From Neorhizobium populisoli (lineage in GTDB: Bacteria; Pseudomonadota; Alphaproteobacteria; Rhizobiales; Rhizobiaceae): a stretch of DNA of 64,000 nt. Made by a program: the position numbers and the translations under genes. Shown in pieces: positions 46,981 to 55,698 of the stretch (the first letter of the stretch is position 1; each line of letters starts with the position of its first letter). Below the pieces are notes generated by a model. It saw only the letters and a list, made by a program, of their open reading frames with translations. It made no database searches and had not been told where the DNA came from. The stretch lies in contig NZ_JAHYCB010000001.1 of NCBI RefSeq assembly GCF_019430945.1, positions 124,001 through 188,000 on the forward strand, read 5' to 3'.

Positions 46981-49500
46981 TTACTGGTTCGAAGCAACCG
47001 GCTTCACCAGCGAGGTGATGCGGCGGATGGTGACGCGGCGGTTCTCCTGGCTCGGGCCGTCGGTGCGCACCTTCAGGTAACGTTCGCCATAACCCTGCGT
47101 CGACAGGTTTTCCGGCGGAATGTTGAAGGCGTCGGTCAGAACCCTTGCAACGCTTTCGGCGCGTTCGTCGGAGAGAACGAGGTTGCTCTCGTCGGAACCG
47201 ACCGCATCCGTGTGACCTTCGATCAGGAAGGTTTCCGACGGATCCTTCTGCAGCACCTTGTTGATCGCATCGGCGACCTGGCGCAGCGAGCTTGCCTGGT
47301 TCATCGGGATTTCGGCGCTGCCCGTGGCGAAGGTGACGGTATCGAGGTCGATACGCGGAACCTTGTCGCGGATACGGGCCGAATAACGCACTTCATCCAG
47401 CGTGTAGACACGCTCGACACGCTCGACCGGCGGCTTTTCCAGGAACTGGTAATAGTCGCGGTTCGGCTGGCTGGACGTGTCGATGATGTAGTCGTCGACC
47501 GGCACGCTGAGGCGCATCGGTGGCAGGTCTTCGCCCGGATCGCGCCAGACATAGTCCTGGTCGCGCTGCGCATTGACGAGTTCCGGTGCGTAATACAGCA
47601 CGTATTCGTCGCCACCGCGCACGACGCGCGAGCGCTGGACGATTTCACCGTAGCGGTTGCGCACGGTGACGATGCGGGTGCCGTCGTCGCGGGTGATGAC
47701 TTCACGCACCTGGCCGTCGCGCAGACGCTCATATTGCGGACGAGCGCCGCGATTTTCGTCGTAGAAACGGCGGCTGTCGTCGTGGCGGACATAGGTCTCG
47801 TTGTCGATCGAGATGATCACGCGGCGGCCATCACGGTCGCGGTCGCGATCCATGTCCGGCGGCACGTCGCGATAATCCCAGCCGCGCGGACGTTCGAACT
47901 GCGGACGCGCATCGAGACGCTCGCCGCGCTCTTCCGCCAGTTCACGACGCTGCTGGCGCCACTGGTCGCGCTGCTGGCGGCTGATATCGCGGCCGGCCTG
48001 CGCATCGGCATCGGAGCGCGGCGGCGCGAAGTCGCGCTGGTCTGCCTGCTGCTGCGGCGGCGGGCGGCGCGGACGATCGCCGTCGCGGCGCGGACGGTCG
48101 TCTTCCTTGGCGCTGTCGAGAACGGCCGCACCGTTTTCAACCGGAAGGACGACCTTTTCGTTGTCGCGGGCGGCACGGGGATCCTTGGCGAGCTGCTTGG
48201 CGCGTTCGACCTGTTCCGGCGTGCGGGGCGTTTCAGGGCGCGGCTGCGGACGCGTATCGGCCTGTTCGCGGGTTGCACCCGGGTTGACGGTCTTGCGGTC
48301 GTTGCCGCGCTGGTTCTGGTCGGCGTTCTGCTGGCTCGGCGGCTGGCCGGGCTGTTGAACGGGCGGCTGTCCCGGCATCGGTTGGCGATCACGCGACTGC
48401 GGCTGGTCAGCATTCTGCTGAGGCTGGCGGCGCGGATCATTGGGATTCTGGTTCTGATCGGCCTGCTGGGGGCGATTGCCGCCGGCAGCCGGAGGCTGTG
48501 TGCCCTTGCCCGGATCGGCATTCTGCTGGGCCGGAGGCTGCACACCCTTGGCAGGATCAGCATTCTGCTGGGTTGGCGGCTTGCGCGGATCGTTCTGGTT
48601 CTGGTCGGCCTGTTGCGGGCGATTGCCGCCGGCGGCCGGAGGCTGCGTGCCCTTGCCCGGATCAGCGCTCTGCTGCGTGGCCGGCTTTGCAGGCGTCGTG
48701 CCGCCTTTGCCCGGATCGGCGTTCTGCTGGTTCTGTGGCTTGCGCGGATCGGTCGCGTTCTGATTCTGGTCGGCCTGCTGGGGACGATTGTCGCCGGCAG
48801 CCGGAGGCTGCGTGGTCTTGCTCGGGTCAGCGCTCTGCTGGGTCGCGGGCTTGGCAGGCGTCGCGCCGCCCTTGCCGGGTTCTGCGCTCTGCTGTGCCGG
48901 GGGCTTCACGGGCGTCGCACCACCCTTGCCCGGATCGGCATTCTGCTGTGCCGGCGGACGCTGACGGTCGCTTCCACCCTGGTTCTGATCGGCCTGCTGG
49001 CGACGATTGTCGGTGGGTGCAGTCTGATTGACCCGCGGATCGCCATTCTGTTGCGCCGACGGCTTCTGGCGATCGCTGCCGCCCTGGTTCTGATCCGCCT
49101 GCTGGCGGCGCTGCGGGCGTTCGCCCTGGCCCTGGCCTGCATCCTGCTGGGCCGGCGGGCGCTGGCGGTCGCTGCCGCCACCCTGATTCTGATCGGCCTG
49201 CTGGCGACGCTGCGGACGCTCAGCGCCGCCCTGATCCTGAGCGCCCTTCTGGCCTCCCTGATCAGGCGCTCCCTTCGGGGCGCGCGGCTTCTGCTCTTCG
49301 TCCTGGCCGCCCTTCGGCTGGGCCTGAGCGCCCGGCGGCAGCAGAGGTTTGTCCTGCACCTGGATGATACCGGGCACGGTCGCGCCTACGGAGCCGGCCT
49401 CGACATCGGGCCGCGGCATCGCACTCACCGGCTGGATCATCAGCGGCAGCGACAGGATCGGTGCTGCGACGCTGGCGAACAGTCTGAATTTCATCGACAT
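46981..49500 (-). CDS. OmpA-family protein with long Gln/Pro/Asn repeat region
   Basis: 839 residues from the ATG at 49500, the second of three ATGs in ATGTCCATGTCGATG, because AGAGGAA is then at usual distance. Signal peptide ends at PVSA. Residues about 50-430 are low-complexity repeats of units such as QQNADPGKGTQPPA and RPQQADQNQN; then a charged Arg/Asp-rich stretch and a unique region with paired strands; the last 120 residues are an OmpA peptidoglycan-binding domain (TFLIEGHTDAVGSDESNLVLS, NRRVTIRRI). Expected to be an outer-membrane or periplasmic protein tied to the wall. Repeats are coded around 48250-49300. Confidence 0.9.
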   Translation of the reverse strand: MSMKFRLFASVAAPILSLPLMIQPVSAMPRPDVEAGSVGATVPGIIQVQDKPLLPPGAQAQPKGGQDEEQKPRAPKGAPDQGGQKGAQDQGGAERPQRRQQADQNQGGGSDRQRPPAQQDAGQGQGERPQRRQQADQNQGGSDRQKPSAQQNGDPRVNQTAPTDNRRQQADQNQGGSDRQRPPAQQNADPGKGGATPVKPPAQQSAEPGKGGATPAKPATQQSADPSKTTQPPAAGDNRPQQADQNQNATDPRKPQNQQNADPGKGGTTPAKPATQQSADPGKGTQPPAAGGNRPQQADQNQNDPRKPPTQQNADPAKGVQPPAQQNADPGKGTQPPAAGGNRPQQADQNQNPNDPRRQPQQNADQPQSRDRQPMPGQPPVQQPGQPPSQQNADQNQRGNDRKTVNPGATREQADTRPQPRPETPRTPEQVERAKQLAKDPRAARDNEKVVLPVENGAAVLDSAKEDDRPRRDGDRPRRPPPQQQADQRDFAPPRSDADAQAGRDISRQQRDQWRQQRRELAEERGERLDARPQFERPRGWDYRDVPPDMDRDRDRDGRRVIISIDNETYVRHDDSRRFYDENRGARPQYERLRDGQVREVITRDDGTRIVTVRNRYGEIVQRSRVVRGGDEYVLYYAPELVNAQRDQDYVWRDPGEDLPPMRLSVPVDDYIIDTSSQPNRDYYQFLEKPPVERVERVYTLDEVRYSARIRDKVPRIDLDTVTFATGSAEIPMNQASSLRQVADAINKVLQKDPSETFLIEGHTDAVGSDESNLVLSDERAESVARVLTDAFNIPPENLSTQGYGERYLKVRTDGPSQENRRVTIRRITSLVKPVASNQ
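48250..49300 (-). repeat. Degenerate repeat array in the OmpA-family gene
   Basis: At least ten degenerate units of 30-90 bases coding QQNADPGKG, NRPQQADQNQ and related peptides. Copies drift but keep Gln-Asn and Asp-Pro positions. This array also opens a long frame on the opposite strand. Confidence 0.75.
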
Positions 49501-49828
49501 GGACATTTCCTCTTCTAGGGCTGTCATCCCTTTCATGCGCGTCCATCATTGCCGCTTTAAGGCGGACTTGTTCTAGCGGACTGGCGCGGCGGCTGAACGG
49601 TATCAACCGATATTTGTTCCCGACCAGCTTCTTCTGCTCTGCCTGAACCTCGCGTGAATGTGTTGTTCACGCCACGACGCCGCAGAACGTGCACGTAAAA
49701 TGCCGTTGCAATTTGTTCGTCACGCTATCTATAAAGCCGAGATGGGGTCGGAGTTTTGTCTTCGCCCCCCGTTCCTCGGCGATAAAAGATCAAGACGCCG
49801 CCGGAACAGGCCAACAGAGAGGATCATC
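49501..49828. other. Noncoding region between OmpA-family gene and amino-acid binding protein gene
   Basis: 328 bases between divergent starts. A perfect inverted repeat GCGTGAA-tgtgttg-TTCACGC lies at 49652-49672, a candidate operator or transcript hairpin. AGAGAGGATCATC precedes the binding protein start. Nothing else identified. Confidence 0.6.
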
Positions 49829-50611
49829 ATGAACATCTCCACACGTTTCTTTGCCGCCGCGTCGATCGCTGCGCTGTCGCTCTTCGCTGGCTCCGCCATG
49901 GCCCAGGAAAAGCTCGTCATCGGTACCGAAGGCGCCTACCCGCCCTTCAACAATCTCGAAGCCAACGGCACGCTGACCGGCTTCGACATCGACATCGCAA
50001 AGGCGCTTTGCGTTGAGATGAAGGCCACCTGCACCTTCGTCACCAACGACTGGGACGGCATCATCCCGGCGCTGCAGGCCAAGAAGTTCGACGCGATCAT
50101 CGCTTCCATGTCGATCACGCCGGAGCGCAAGGAGCAGGTCACCTTCTCCAAGAAGTATTACAACACCCCGCCGGCAATCGCCGTGCCGAAGGATTCGACC
50201 ATCAAGGACGCAACGCCTGCATCGCTGAAGGGCAAGTCGCTCGGCGCCCAGGGCTCCACGACCCACTCGAACTACACCGAAAAGCATTTCCCGGACGCCA
50301 CGCTGAAGCTCTATCCGACGGCTGACGAATACAAGCTCGACGTCTCCAACGGCCGTATCGACGGCGTGGTGGACGATATCGTCGTTCTGTCCGAATGGGT
50401 GAAGTCCGACGCCGGCAAGTGCTGCAAGATCCTCTCGCCGCTGCCGATCGATCCGGAAATCAACGGCGAAGGCGCCGGCATCGCAGTCCGCAAGGGCGAA
50501 CAGGCGCTGGCCGACAAGTTCACCACCGCGATTGCCGCGATCCGCGCCAACGGCACCTACAAGAAGATCCAGGACAAGTATTTCGACTTCGACGTCTACG
50601 GCGACAAGTAA
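49829..50611 (+). CDS. Periplasmic binding protein for basic/polar amino acids (ArgT/HisJ type)
   Basis: 260 residues from the ATG at 49829. Signal peptide IAALSLFAGSAMAQ; mature protein starts EKLVIGTEGAYPPFNN. The signature GFDIDIAKALCVEMKATC and later GRIDGVVDDIVVLSEW fit solute-binding family 3, closest in style to lysine/arginine/ornithine and opine binding proteins of Rhizobiaceae. Two permease genes follow but a strong terminator separates them, which would make this protein more abundant than the membrane parts. Confidence 0.92.
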   Translation: MNISTRFFAAASIAALSLFAGSAMAQEKLVIGTEGAYPPFNNLEANGTLTGFDIDIAKALCVEMKATCTFVTNDWDGIIPALQAKKFDAIIASMSITPERKEQVTFSKKYYNTPPAIAVPKDSTIKDATPASLKGKSLGAQGSTTHSNYTEKHFPDATLKLYPTADEYKLDVSNGRIDGVVDDIVVLSEWVKSDAGKCCKILSPLPIDPEINGEGAGIAVRKGEQALADKFTTAIAAIRANGTYKKIQDKYFDFDVYGDK

Positions 50612-50633
50612 GATCGAAAGCTTGGTATGATAC

Positions 50634-50670
50634 CGGCGGAAGGCTTGCCCTTCCGCCGTTTTTCTTTTTA
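50634..50670 (+). terminator. Intra-operon terminator between binding protein and permease genes
   Basis: CGGCGGAAGG and CCTTCCGCCG pair in a 10-bp stem around CTTGC, followed by TTTTTCTTTTT. Partial read-through would feed the permease genes. Confidence 0.88.
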
Positions 50671-50725
50671 ATGAAGCCAAGACAGATATAGCGGCGCCAG
50701 AACAGCCGCAGGGGAAAAAGACCAT

Positions 50726-51508
50726 ATGAGCGGAGAAATTTCCGCCTTCTTCAGCGCCCTCGATCCGCTTTGCGGTCCTGTCGGGATTTTTTCGCTGTTC
50801 AATTCCGGTTCGCTGGTCGCCTGCGGCGATGCAGGTTGGGGCGACGAGATCGCTTCCGGCGTGTGGATGACCATCACGCTCGCCATCGTGACTTTGCCTG
50901 TCGGGCTTACCATCGGCTTCCTGATCGCGCTGGCCGCCCAATCGGAAGACAGGCTGCTGCGGCTTGCGGCCGGCATCTACACGACGATCTTTCGCGGCCT
51001 GCCGGAACTGCTGACACTGTTCCTGATCTATTACGGCCTGCAGATCCTCATCCAGGCGGTTTTTTCCTGGTTCGGTTATGACGAGCGGATCGAGATCAAC
51101 GCATTCGCGGCGGGTGTGGCGGCTCTCTCCGTCGTCTTTTCGTCCTATGCCGCGGAAGTGCTGCTGTCCGCCTTCCGGGCGATCCCGCGCGGCCAATATG
51201 AGGCGGGCGACTCGCTCGGCCTGCATCGCTGGCGCACCATGCGGCTGATCGTGCTGCCGCAGCTCATCCGCATCGCCCTGCCCGGCCTCACCAATCTCTG
51301 GCTGATCCTCTTGAAGGACACGTCCTACGCGTCGGCAATCGGCCTTGCGGAAATCCTGCGGCAGACCGGCATTGCGGCGCGCGTCAGCAAGGAAGCCTTC
51401 TTTTTCTACGGCATTGCCTGCCTGCTTTATCTCATCCTCGCGACGATTTCCTCGGTCGGCCTCGGCTTCATCGAGCGTAGCGTCAAGCGTTCGGAGGTTG
51501 CCCGATGA
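50726..51508 (+). CDS. Amino-acid ABC transporter permease (HisQ type)
   Basis: 260 residues with about five hydrophobic segments. The FRGLPELLTLFLIYYG segment and the EAA-loop AIPRGQYEAGDSLGLHRWRTM are those of HisQ/HisM-type polar amino-acid permeases. Overlaps the next permease gene by 4 bases (ATGA). Confidence 0.9.
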   Translation: MSGEISAFFSALDPLCGPVGIFSLFNSGSLVACGDAGWGDEIASGVWMTITLAIVTLPVGLTIGFLIALAAQSEDRLLRLAAGIYTTIFRGLPELLTLFLIYYGLQILIQAVFSWFGYDERIEINAFAAGVAALSVVFSSYAAEVLLSAFRAIPRGQYEAGDSLGLHRWRTMRLIVLPQLIRIALPGLTNLWLILLKDTSYASAIGLAEILRQTGIAARVSKEAFFFYGIACLLYLILATISSVGLGFIERSVKRSEVAR

Positions 51509-52335
51509 GCGCCGTCGCCGAACTCATCCCGCCGCGCCCCGCGCCGCCTGCCGCAAGGCGCGCGATCACGGGCGCCCGCATCGCCGCCATATCCGTGCTG
51601 ATACTCTGGGCACTGCTCGCCATCGCGCTCGTATCGCTCGTCATCACCGGTTTCGACCAGGCGAAATTCCTGCGCTACGGGCCGCGCTACCTGAACGGCC
51701 TGTGGGTGACGATTTCGCTGGTCGGCATTTCGGTCGTGTTCGGCGCGGCTCTCTCGCTGCCGATCGCCTTCGCCCGCATGTCGACCAACCGGGTGCTGAG
51801 CGGCATCGCCTATATTTATGTCTATGTGTTCCGTTCGACGCCGCTGCTGGCTCAGCTCTTCCTGATCTATTACGGGCTGGGCAGCTTCAAACCGCAGCTG
51901 GAAGCGGTCGGCCTGTGGTGGTTCTTCCGCGAGGCCTGGTATTGCGGCGTATTTTCGTTCGTGCTGAACACTGCTGCTTATCAGGCGGAAATATTGCGCG
52001 GCGCGATCCAGAGCGTGCCGCGCGGCCAGCACGAAGGTGCCGCCGCACTCGGCATCTCGAAATTCGTCACCTTCCGCAAGATCATCCTGCCGCAGGCGAT
52101 GATCGTGGCGCTGCGCCCCTATGGCAACGAGGTGATCCTGATGATCAAGGGGTCGGCGGTCGTGGCGATCGTCACGGTCTACGACCTGATGGGCGAAGCG
52201 CGATATGCCTATTCCAAGACCTTCGACTTTCAGACCTATCTCTGGGCAGCGCTCTTCTATCTCGTCATCGTCGAGATATTGCGGCATGTCTGGGCCTTCC
52301 TGGAAGCCCGGCTGACCCGGCATTTGAAGCGCTAG
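51505..52335 (+). CDS. Amino-acid ABC transporter permease (HisM type)
   Basis: 276 residues; five hydrophobic segments, FRSTPLLAQLFLIYYG and EAA-loop SVPRGQHEGAAALGISKFV. Pairs with the preceding permease to form the channel. No ATP-binding protein gene follows, so the transporter must use an ATPase encoded elsewhere, since the next gene is usg. Confidence 0.9.
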   Translation: MSAVAELIPPRPAPPAARRAITGARIAAISVLILWALLAIALVSLVITGFDQAKFLRYGPRYLNGLWVTISLVGISVVFGAALSLPIAFARMSTNRVLSGIAYIYVYVFRSTPLLAQLFLIYYGLGSFKPQLEAVGLWWFFREAWYCGVFSFVLNTAAYQAEILRGAIQSVPRGQHEGAAALGISKFVTFRKIILPQAMIVALRPYGNEVILMIKGSAVVAIVTVYDLMGEARYAYSKTFDFQTYLWAALFYLVIVEILRHVWAFLEARLTRHLKR

Positions 52336-52450
52336 TCGAAGCCTTGGCAGCACTCGTGCATCACCGCTGCTAACATACTGGAATAACTCACGAATGCTCT
52401 TCTAGAGGTGGTTTGTAAAGCCTCCGTTAAGCACGCCATGTTCCCATTGG

Positions 52451-52493
52451 GGTGACACAAAAGTGTCATCCTCGATGGCGCCAAAGCGCCATC
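52451..52493 (+). promoter_or_regulatory. Two adjacent hairpins in the usg leader
   Basis: GGTGACAC-AAAA-GTGTCATC (52451-52470, one G-U pair) and GATGGCGC-CAAA-GCGCCATC (52474-52493) each form an 8-bp stem with an A-rich tetraloop, 3 bases apart, ending 18 bases before the usg start. No T-run follows, so they are not terminators. Confidence 0.7.
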
Positions 52494-52511
52494 CAATAAC
52501 GGGAACCGCTG

Positions 52512-52775
52512 ATGTCCGATCTCGAAAAGATGCTGAATGGATATGGGCTGACCACCGCCCAGATTTTCTACCGCCTGCCCGATCATCCGCTGCTGTTGCA
52601 GAGCTATGTCTGGCAGAACTACGATCTTGCCCCTGAATTCCCTGAAATGAAGGGCTTTCTGAAATTCTGGGAAGAGAAGCTGGACGGACCGTTGCATTCC
52701 GTCCGCTATGTCCACCGCAAGCTGATCGCGGCCAGCGAATGGCGCTCGGTGAAGGGTGAGATCATCCTCCACTAA
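52512..52775 (+). CDS. Usg-like protein
   Basis: 87 residues. The sequence LTTAQIFYRLPDHPLLLQSY and the end GPLHSVRYVHRKLI match the small Usg family found throughout alphaproteobacteria, often near trpF in older annotation. Function unknown. The leader carries two hairpins. Confidence 0.9.
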   Translation: MSDLEKMLNGYGLTTAQIFYRLPDHPLLLQSYVWQNYDLAPEFPEMKGFLKFWEEKLDGPLHSVRYVHRKLIAASEWRSVKGEIILH

Positions 52776-52793
52776 GCACCACGGGACGATGGA

Positions 52794-53687
52794 TCAGTTT
52801 CCGAAATAGGCTGGCCGGTCGAGATCTTCGATCAGCCTGGGTCCGGTCGGGTTCCAGCCAAGCCATCCCTGCGTCAATGCGCTGGAGGCATGGTTGTCGA
52901 GCTGCGCGAAATGCGCGAACCAGCCAAAATGCGCGGCCGCCTCTTCCGGTGTCTTGGAAACGACGGGTACGCCGAGTCGGCTGCCGATGACCTCGGCGAT
53001 CTGGCGAAACGGCACGCCGCTTTCCCCGACCGCGTGATAACGGGCAGCGACACCGCGTTCGAGCGCAAGCCGGTAGACTTTGGCCGCATCCGAACGATGC
53101 ACGGCAGCCCAGCGGTTCTGTCCTTCGCCGATATAGGCCGCCATGCCCTTTTCCCGCGCGACACCGATCAGCAGCGGCACGAAACCGTGGTCGCCATCGC
53201 CATGGACGGACGGCGGCAGGCGGATGACCGAGACATTGACGCCGCGCGCCTTGACCGCAGCCGCAGCCTCCTCCGAAGCGACACGCGGGATATGCTCGGA
53301 GCTTGACGTATACTCGTCCTCCTCCGTCGCCAGCTTGCCCGGCGTGAGCAAGCCGGTGCCGGACGTGATCAGCAGCGGCTTGTCCGAACCCGCCAACACG
53401 TCGCCAAAACCTTCGATGACGCGACGGTCGGTCTCGCAGTTTTCCTTGAACTTCGAAAAGTCGTGATTGAAGGCCGTGTGGATGACGCCATCCGCCTGTT
53501 CGGCACCCGCCTGCAGGCTCGGTATGTCGTAGATCGAACCGCGATGGACATTGGCACCGGTTGCGGCAAGCGCTGCGGCTCCTTCATCCGATCGCGCCAG
53601 ACCCAGCACCGAATGGCCGGCTTCCAGCAATTCCTTCACCACAGCCGATCCCACGAAACCGGTCGCACCCGTTACGAAAACACGCAT
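52794..53687 (-). CDS. Extended SDR-family NAD(P)-dependent epimerase/oxidoreductase
   Basis: 297 residues from the ATG at 53687 after CAGGAGAATATCC. Nucleotide loop TGATGFVGS at residues 6-14 with LARSDEGAAAL after strand 2 (Arg suggests NADP). Catalytic Tyr-x-x-x-Lys is not evident in the usual place; the YTSSSEH segment may correspond, so activity is uncertain. Divergent from an XRE regulator with direct repeats between, probably its target. Confidence 0.85.
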   Translation of the reverse strand: MRVFVTGATGFVGSAVVKELLEAGHSVLGLARSDEGAAALAATGANVHRGSIYDIPSLQAGAEQADGVIHTAFNHDFSKFKENCETDRRVIEGFGDVLAGSDKPLLITSGTGLLTPGKLATEEDEYTSSSEHIPRVASEEAAAAVKARGVNVSVIRLPPSVHGDGDHGFVPLLIGVAREKGMAAYIGEGQNRWAAVHRSDAAKVYRLALERGVAARYHAVGESGVPFRQIAEVIGSRLGVPVVSKTPEEAAAHFGWFAHFAQLDNHASSALTQGWLGWNPTGPRLIEDLDRPAYFGN

Positions 53688-53729
53688 GGATATTCTCCTG
53701 ATTGACAGCGGCAACTATCGGCGGGAGAA

Positions 53730-53765
53730 TTATCCGGGTAAAGTAGTGACCTTATACGGGTATAA
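53730..53765. promoter_or_regulatory. Candidate operator repeats between SDR and XRE genes
   Basis: TTATCCGGGTAAA (53730) and TTATACGGGTATA (53752) are near-identical units 22 bases apart; the second extends to TTATACGGGTATAA with palindromic arms. They lie between the two divergent starts. Confidence 0.6.
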
Positions 53766-53792
53766 TTACTAACAGGCTCGGCCTAAAAGGAC

Positions 53793-54650
53793 ATGGCGAT
53801 GGATGAGAACCCGCTCGGGCATTTCCTGAAGGATCGCCGCACGCGGCTCGATCCGGTGGCACTCGGTTTTCCGACGGCCCGTCGCCGCACGCCGGGGCTT
53901 CGGCGCGAGGAAGTGGCGCAACGCGCCAATGTCAGCGCCACCTGGTACACTTGGCTGGAACAGGGCCGCGGCGGGGCGCCGTCTGCCGATGTGCTCGACC
54001 GTATCGCCCGCGCCCTGATGCTGACCGATGTGGAGCGCGAGCACCTCTTCCTGCTCGGCCTTGGGCGGCCGCCGGAAGTGCGCTACCAGGCGCAGGAAGG
54101 CGTCAGCCCCCGGTTGCAGCGGGTGCTGGACGCGATGGAATATACGCCCGCCTATCTGAAGAACGCCACCTGGGACATCGTCGCCTGGAACCGCGCCGCT
54201 TCCGCCGTACTCGCCGATTACGAGACGCTGGGCGCCGAGGAGCGCAATATCCTGCGCCGCATCTTTGCCAGCGACGTGCGCCGCGACCGGCTTCCCAACT
54301 GGGACAAGGATGCAGCCTTCATCGTCGCGGCCTTTCGAGCCGATGTGACTCGGACCGGAGCTTCGAAAAGCGTCGAAGCGCTGGTGGATGAACTCTGCCG
54401 CAAGAGCCCGGACTTCGAGAGGATGTGGAGCAACAATGATGTGCGCCATGCCTATGGCGAGACCGCCAAACTGCTGCACCATCCCGGCGCCGGCGCGATC
54501 GAGCTGGAATATTCCGCTTTCGCCGTCGAAGGCCGGCCGGATCTTGGGCTCGTCGTCTACAATCCCGCCACAGACGGAGACCGGCAGAAGGTGCGGCAAC
54601 TGGTCGATGCGCATGTCGCGCAGATGGACAAACGCGAGGCGGCGGCTTAA
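53793..54650 (+). CDS. XRE-family regulator with MmyB-like ligand-binding domain
   Basis: 285 residues. HTH near residues 12-75: LGHFLKDRRTRLDP, RRRTPGLRREEVAQRANVSATWYTWLEQGR; then the MmyB-like domain (LDAMEYTPAYLKNATWDIVAWNRAASAVL). This is the common HTH_31 plus MmyB group that usually represses a neighbouring oxidoreductase gene, here the divergent SDR gene. Confidence 0.92.
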   Translation: MAMDENPLGHFLKDRRTRLDPVALGFPTARRRTPGLRREEVAQRANVSATWYTWLEQGRGGAPSADVLDRIARALMLTDVEREHLFLLGLGRPPEVRYQAQEGVSPRLQRVLDAMEYTPAYLKNATWDIVAWNRAASAVLADYETLGAEERNILRRIFASDVRRDRLPNWDKDAAFIVAAFRADVTRTGASKSVEALVDELCRKSPDFERMWSNNDVRHAYGETAKLLHHPGAGAIELEYSAFAVEGRPDLGLVVYNPATDGDRQKVRQLVDAHVAQMDKREAAA

Positions 54651-54678
54651 ACGCCTTCCAAACGAAGGATGCGCGCTC

Positions 54679-55491
54679 ATGAGCAAAAAGATCGACGAAG
54701 ACGCACTGGCCGAAGCCTATAACCGCGCTCTGGCGTTGGAAAAGGCCGGCGATATCGACGCCGCCGTGAAGGCCTATGAAGAAGTGCTGGAACTCGACCC
54801 GGAAGACCATGGCGGGGCGGCGGTGCGCATCGCCTCGATGGGCCGCGGCGAAACGCCGCCCAAGGCGCCGGACGCCTATGTGGAAACCCTGTTCGACCAG
54901 CATGCCGAAAGCTTCGAGGACATCCTCGTTGAGCAGCTCGGTTATGCCGTGCCCGTCATCGTGCGCCAGCGACTGCAGGAACTGAAGCTCGGCCCGTTCA
55001 AGCGCATGCTCGATCTCGGCTGCGGCACGGGCCTGACCGGCGGCACGCTGCGCGACATGGCGGAGGATATCACCGGTCTCGACATTTCCGAGAACATGAT
55101 TGAAATCGCTCACGAAAAAGATCTCTACGAGACGCTTTACGTAGCGGAAGCCGAAGACTTTCTCGAGGACAATGACGACGAGCCTTTCGACCTCGTGACA
55201 GCCACCGACGTGCTGCCCTATCTCGGCGCGCTGGAGCCGCTATTCTTTGGCGTGGCGGAAAACATGGTGGCCGGCGGGCTGTTCATCTTCTCTTCCGAAA
55301 CGCTGCCTGCCGGTGACGGTCGTCCCTATATCGTCGGCCCGCATCAGCGCTTCATTCATTCGGAAGCCTACATCCGTTCGCGGCTGACCGATACCGGTTT
55401 CGAGATCGTCGAAGTGACCGATATCAACGTGCGCATGCAGGACGGAAATCCAAGCCCCGGCCATCTGGTCATCGCGCGGTTGAAGGGGTAG
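54679..55491 (+). CDS. TPR-containing class I SAM-dependent methyltransferase
   Basis: 270 residues from the ATG at 54679 behind AAGGAT. Residues 5-45 form a TPR-like pair (AYNRALALEKAGDIDAAVKA). From about 105 the methyltransferase domain shows motif I LDLGCGTGLTGG and post-I DITGLDISENM, then FDLVTATDVLPYLG. Matches the COG4976 group of predicted TPR methyltransferases. Substrate unknown. Starts 28 bases after the XRE stop. Confidence 0.88.
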   Translation: MSKKIDEDALAEAYNRALALEKAGDIDAAVKAYEEVLELDPEDHGGAAVRIASMGRGETPPKAPDAYVETLFDQHAESFEDILVEQLGYAVPVIVRQRLQELKLGPFKRMLDLGCGTGLTGGTLRDMAEDITGLDISENMIEIAHEKDLYETLYVAEAEDFLEDNDDEPFDLVTATDVLPYLGALEPLFFGVAENMVAGGLFIFSSETLPAGDGRPYIVGPHQRFIHSEAYIRSRLTDTGFEIVEVTDINVRMQDGNPSPGHLVIARLKG

Positions 55492-55526
55492 TTTTCTCGG
55501 CGATAATTGGGGTGTTGACGCACGGC

Positions 55527-55666
55527 GCCCCTCATCCGCCTGCCGGCACCTTCTCCCCGTTCTGACGGGGAGAAGGAATATGCCGCACCGATTTCCTCCA
55601 ATCTCGACATTGGAGAGGGGCACGTCCCCTCTCCCCGCAAGCGGGGAGAGGGTTAGGGTGAGGGGC
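55527..55666. repeat. RIME-type intergenic palindromic repeat
   Basis: 140-base element bounded by GCCCCTCA and TGAGGGGC. Inside are two strong palindromes: CCTTCTCCCCGT/ACGGGGAGAAGG (55549-55576) and CCCTCTCCCCGC/GCGGGGAGAGGG (55627-55652). The sequence style is that of the Rhizobium-specific intergenic mosaic element, present in many copies in rhizobial chromosomes. It also folds as a hairpin cluster at the 3' end of the methyltransferase transcript. Confidence 0.85.
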
Positions 55667-55698
55667 TGTGAGGGGCAGCTTTGAGGGAGGGGATTCTG

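Noticed and set aside
47212-49518. Very long open frame on the plus strand opposite the OmpA-family gene
   Set aside because: It mirrors the repeat region and GC-rich codons of the minus-strand gene, has no ribosome site or recognisable domain, and the minus-strand product has signal peptide and OmpA domain.
55527-55666. CRISPR-like or terminator array
   Set aside because: Two different palindromes within one RIME-type element, no regular repeat-spacer pattern.
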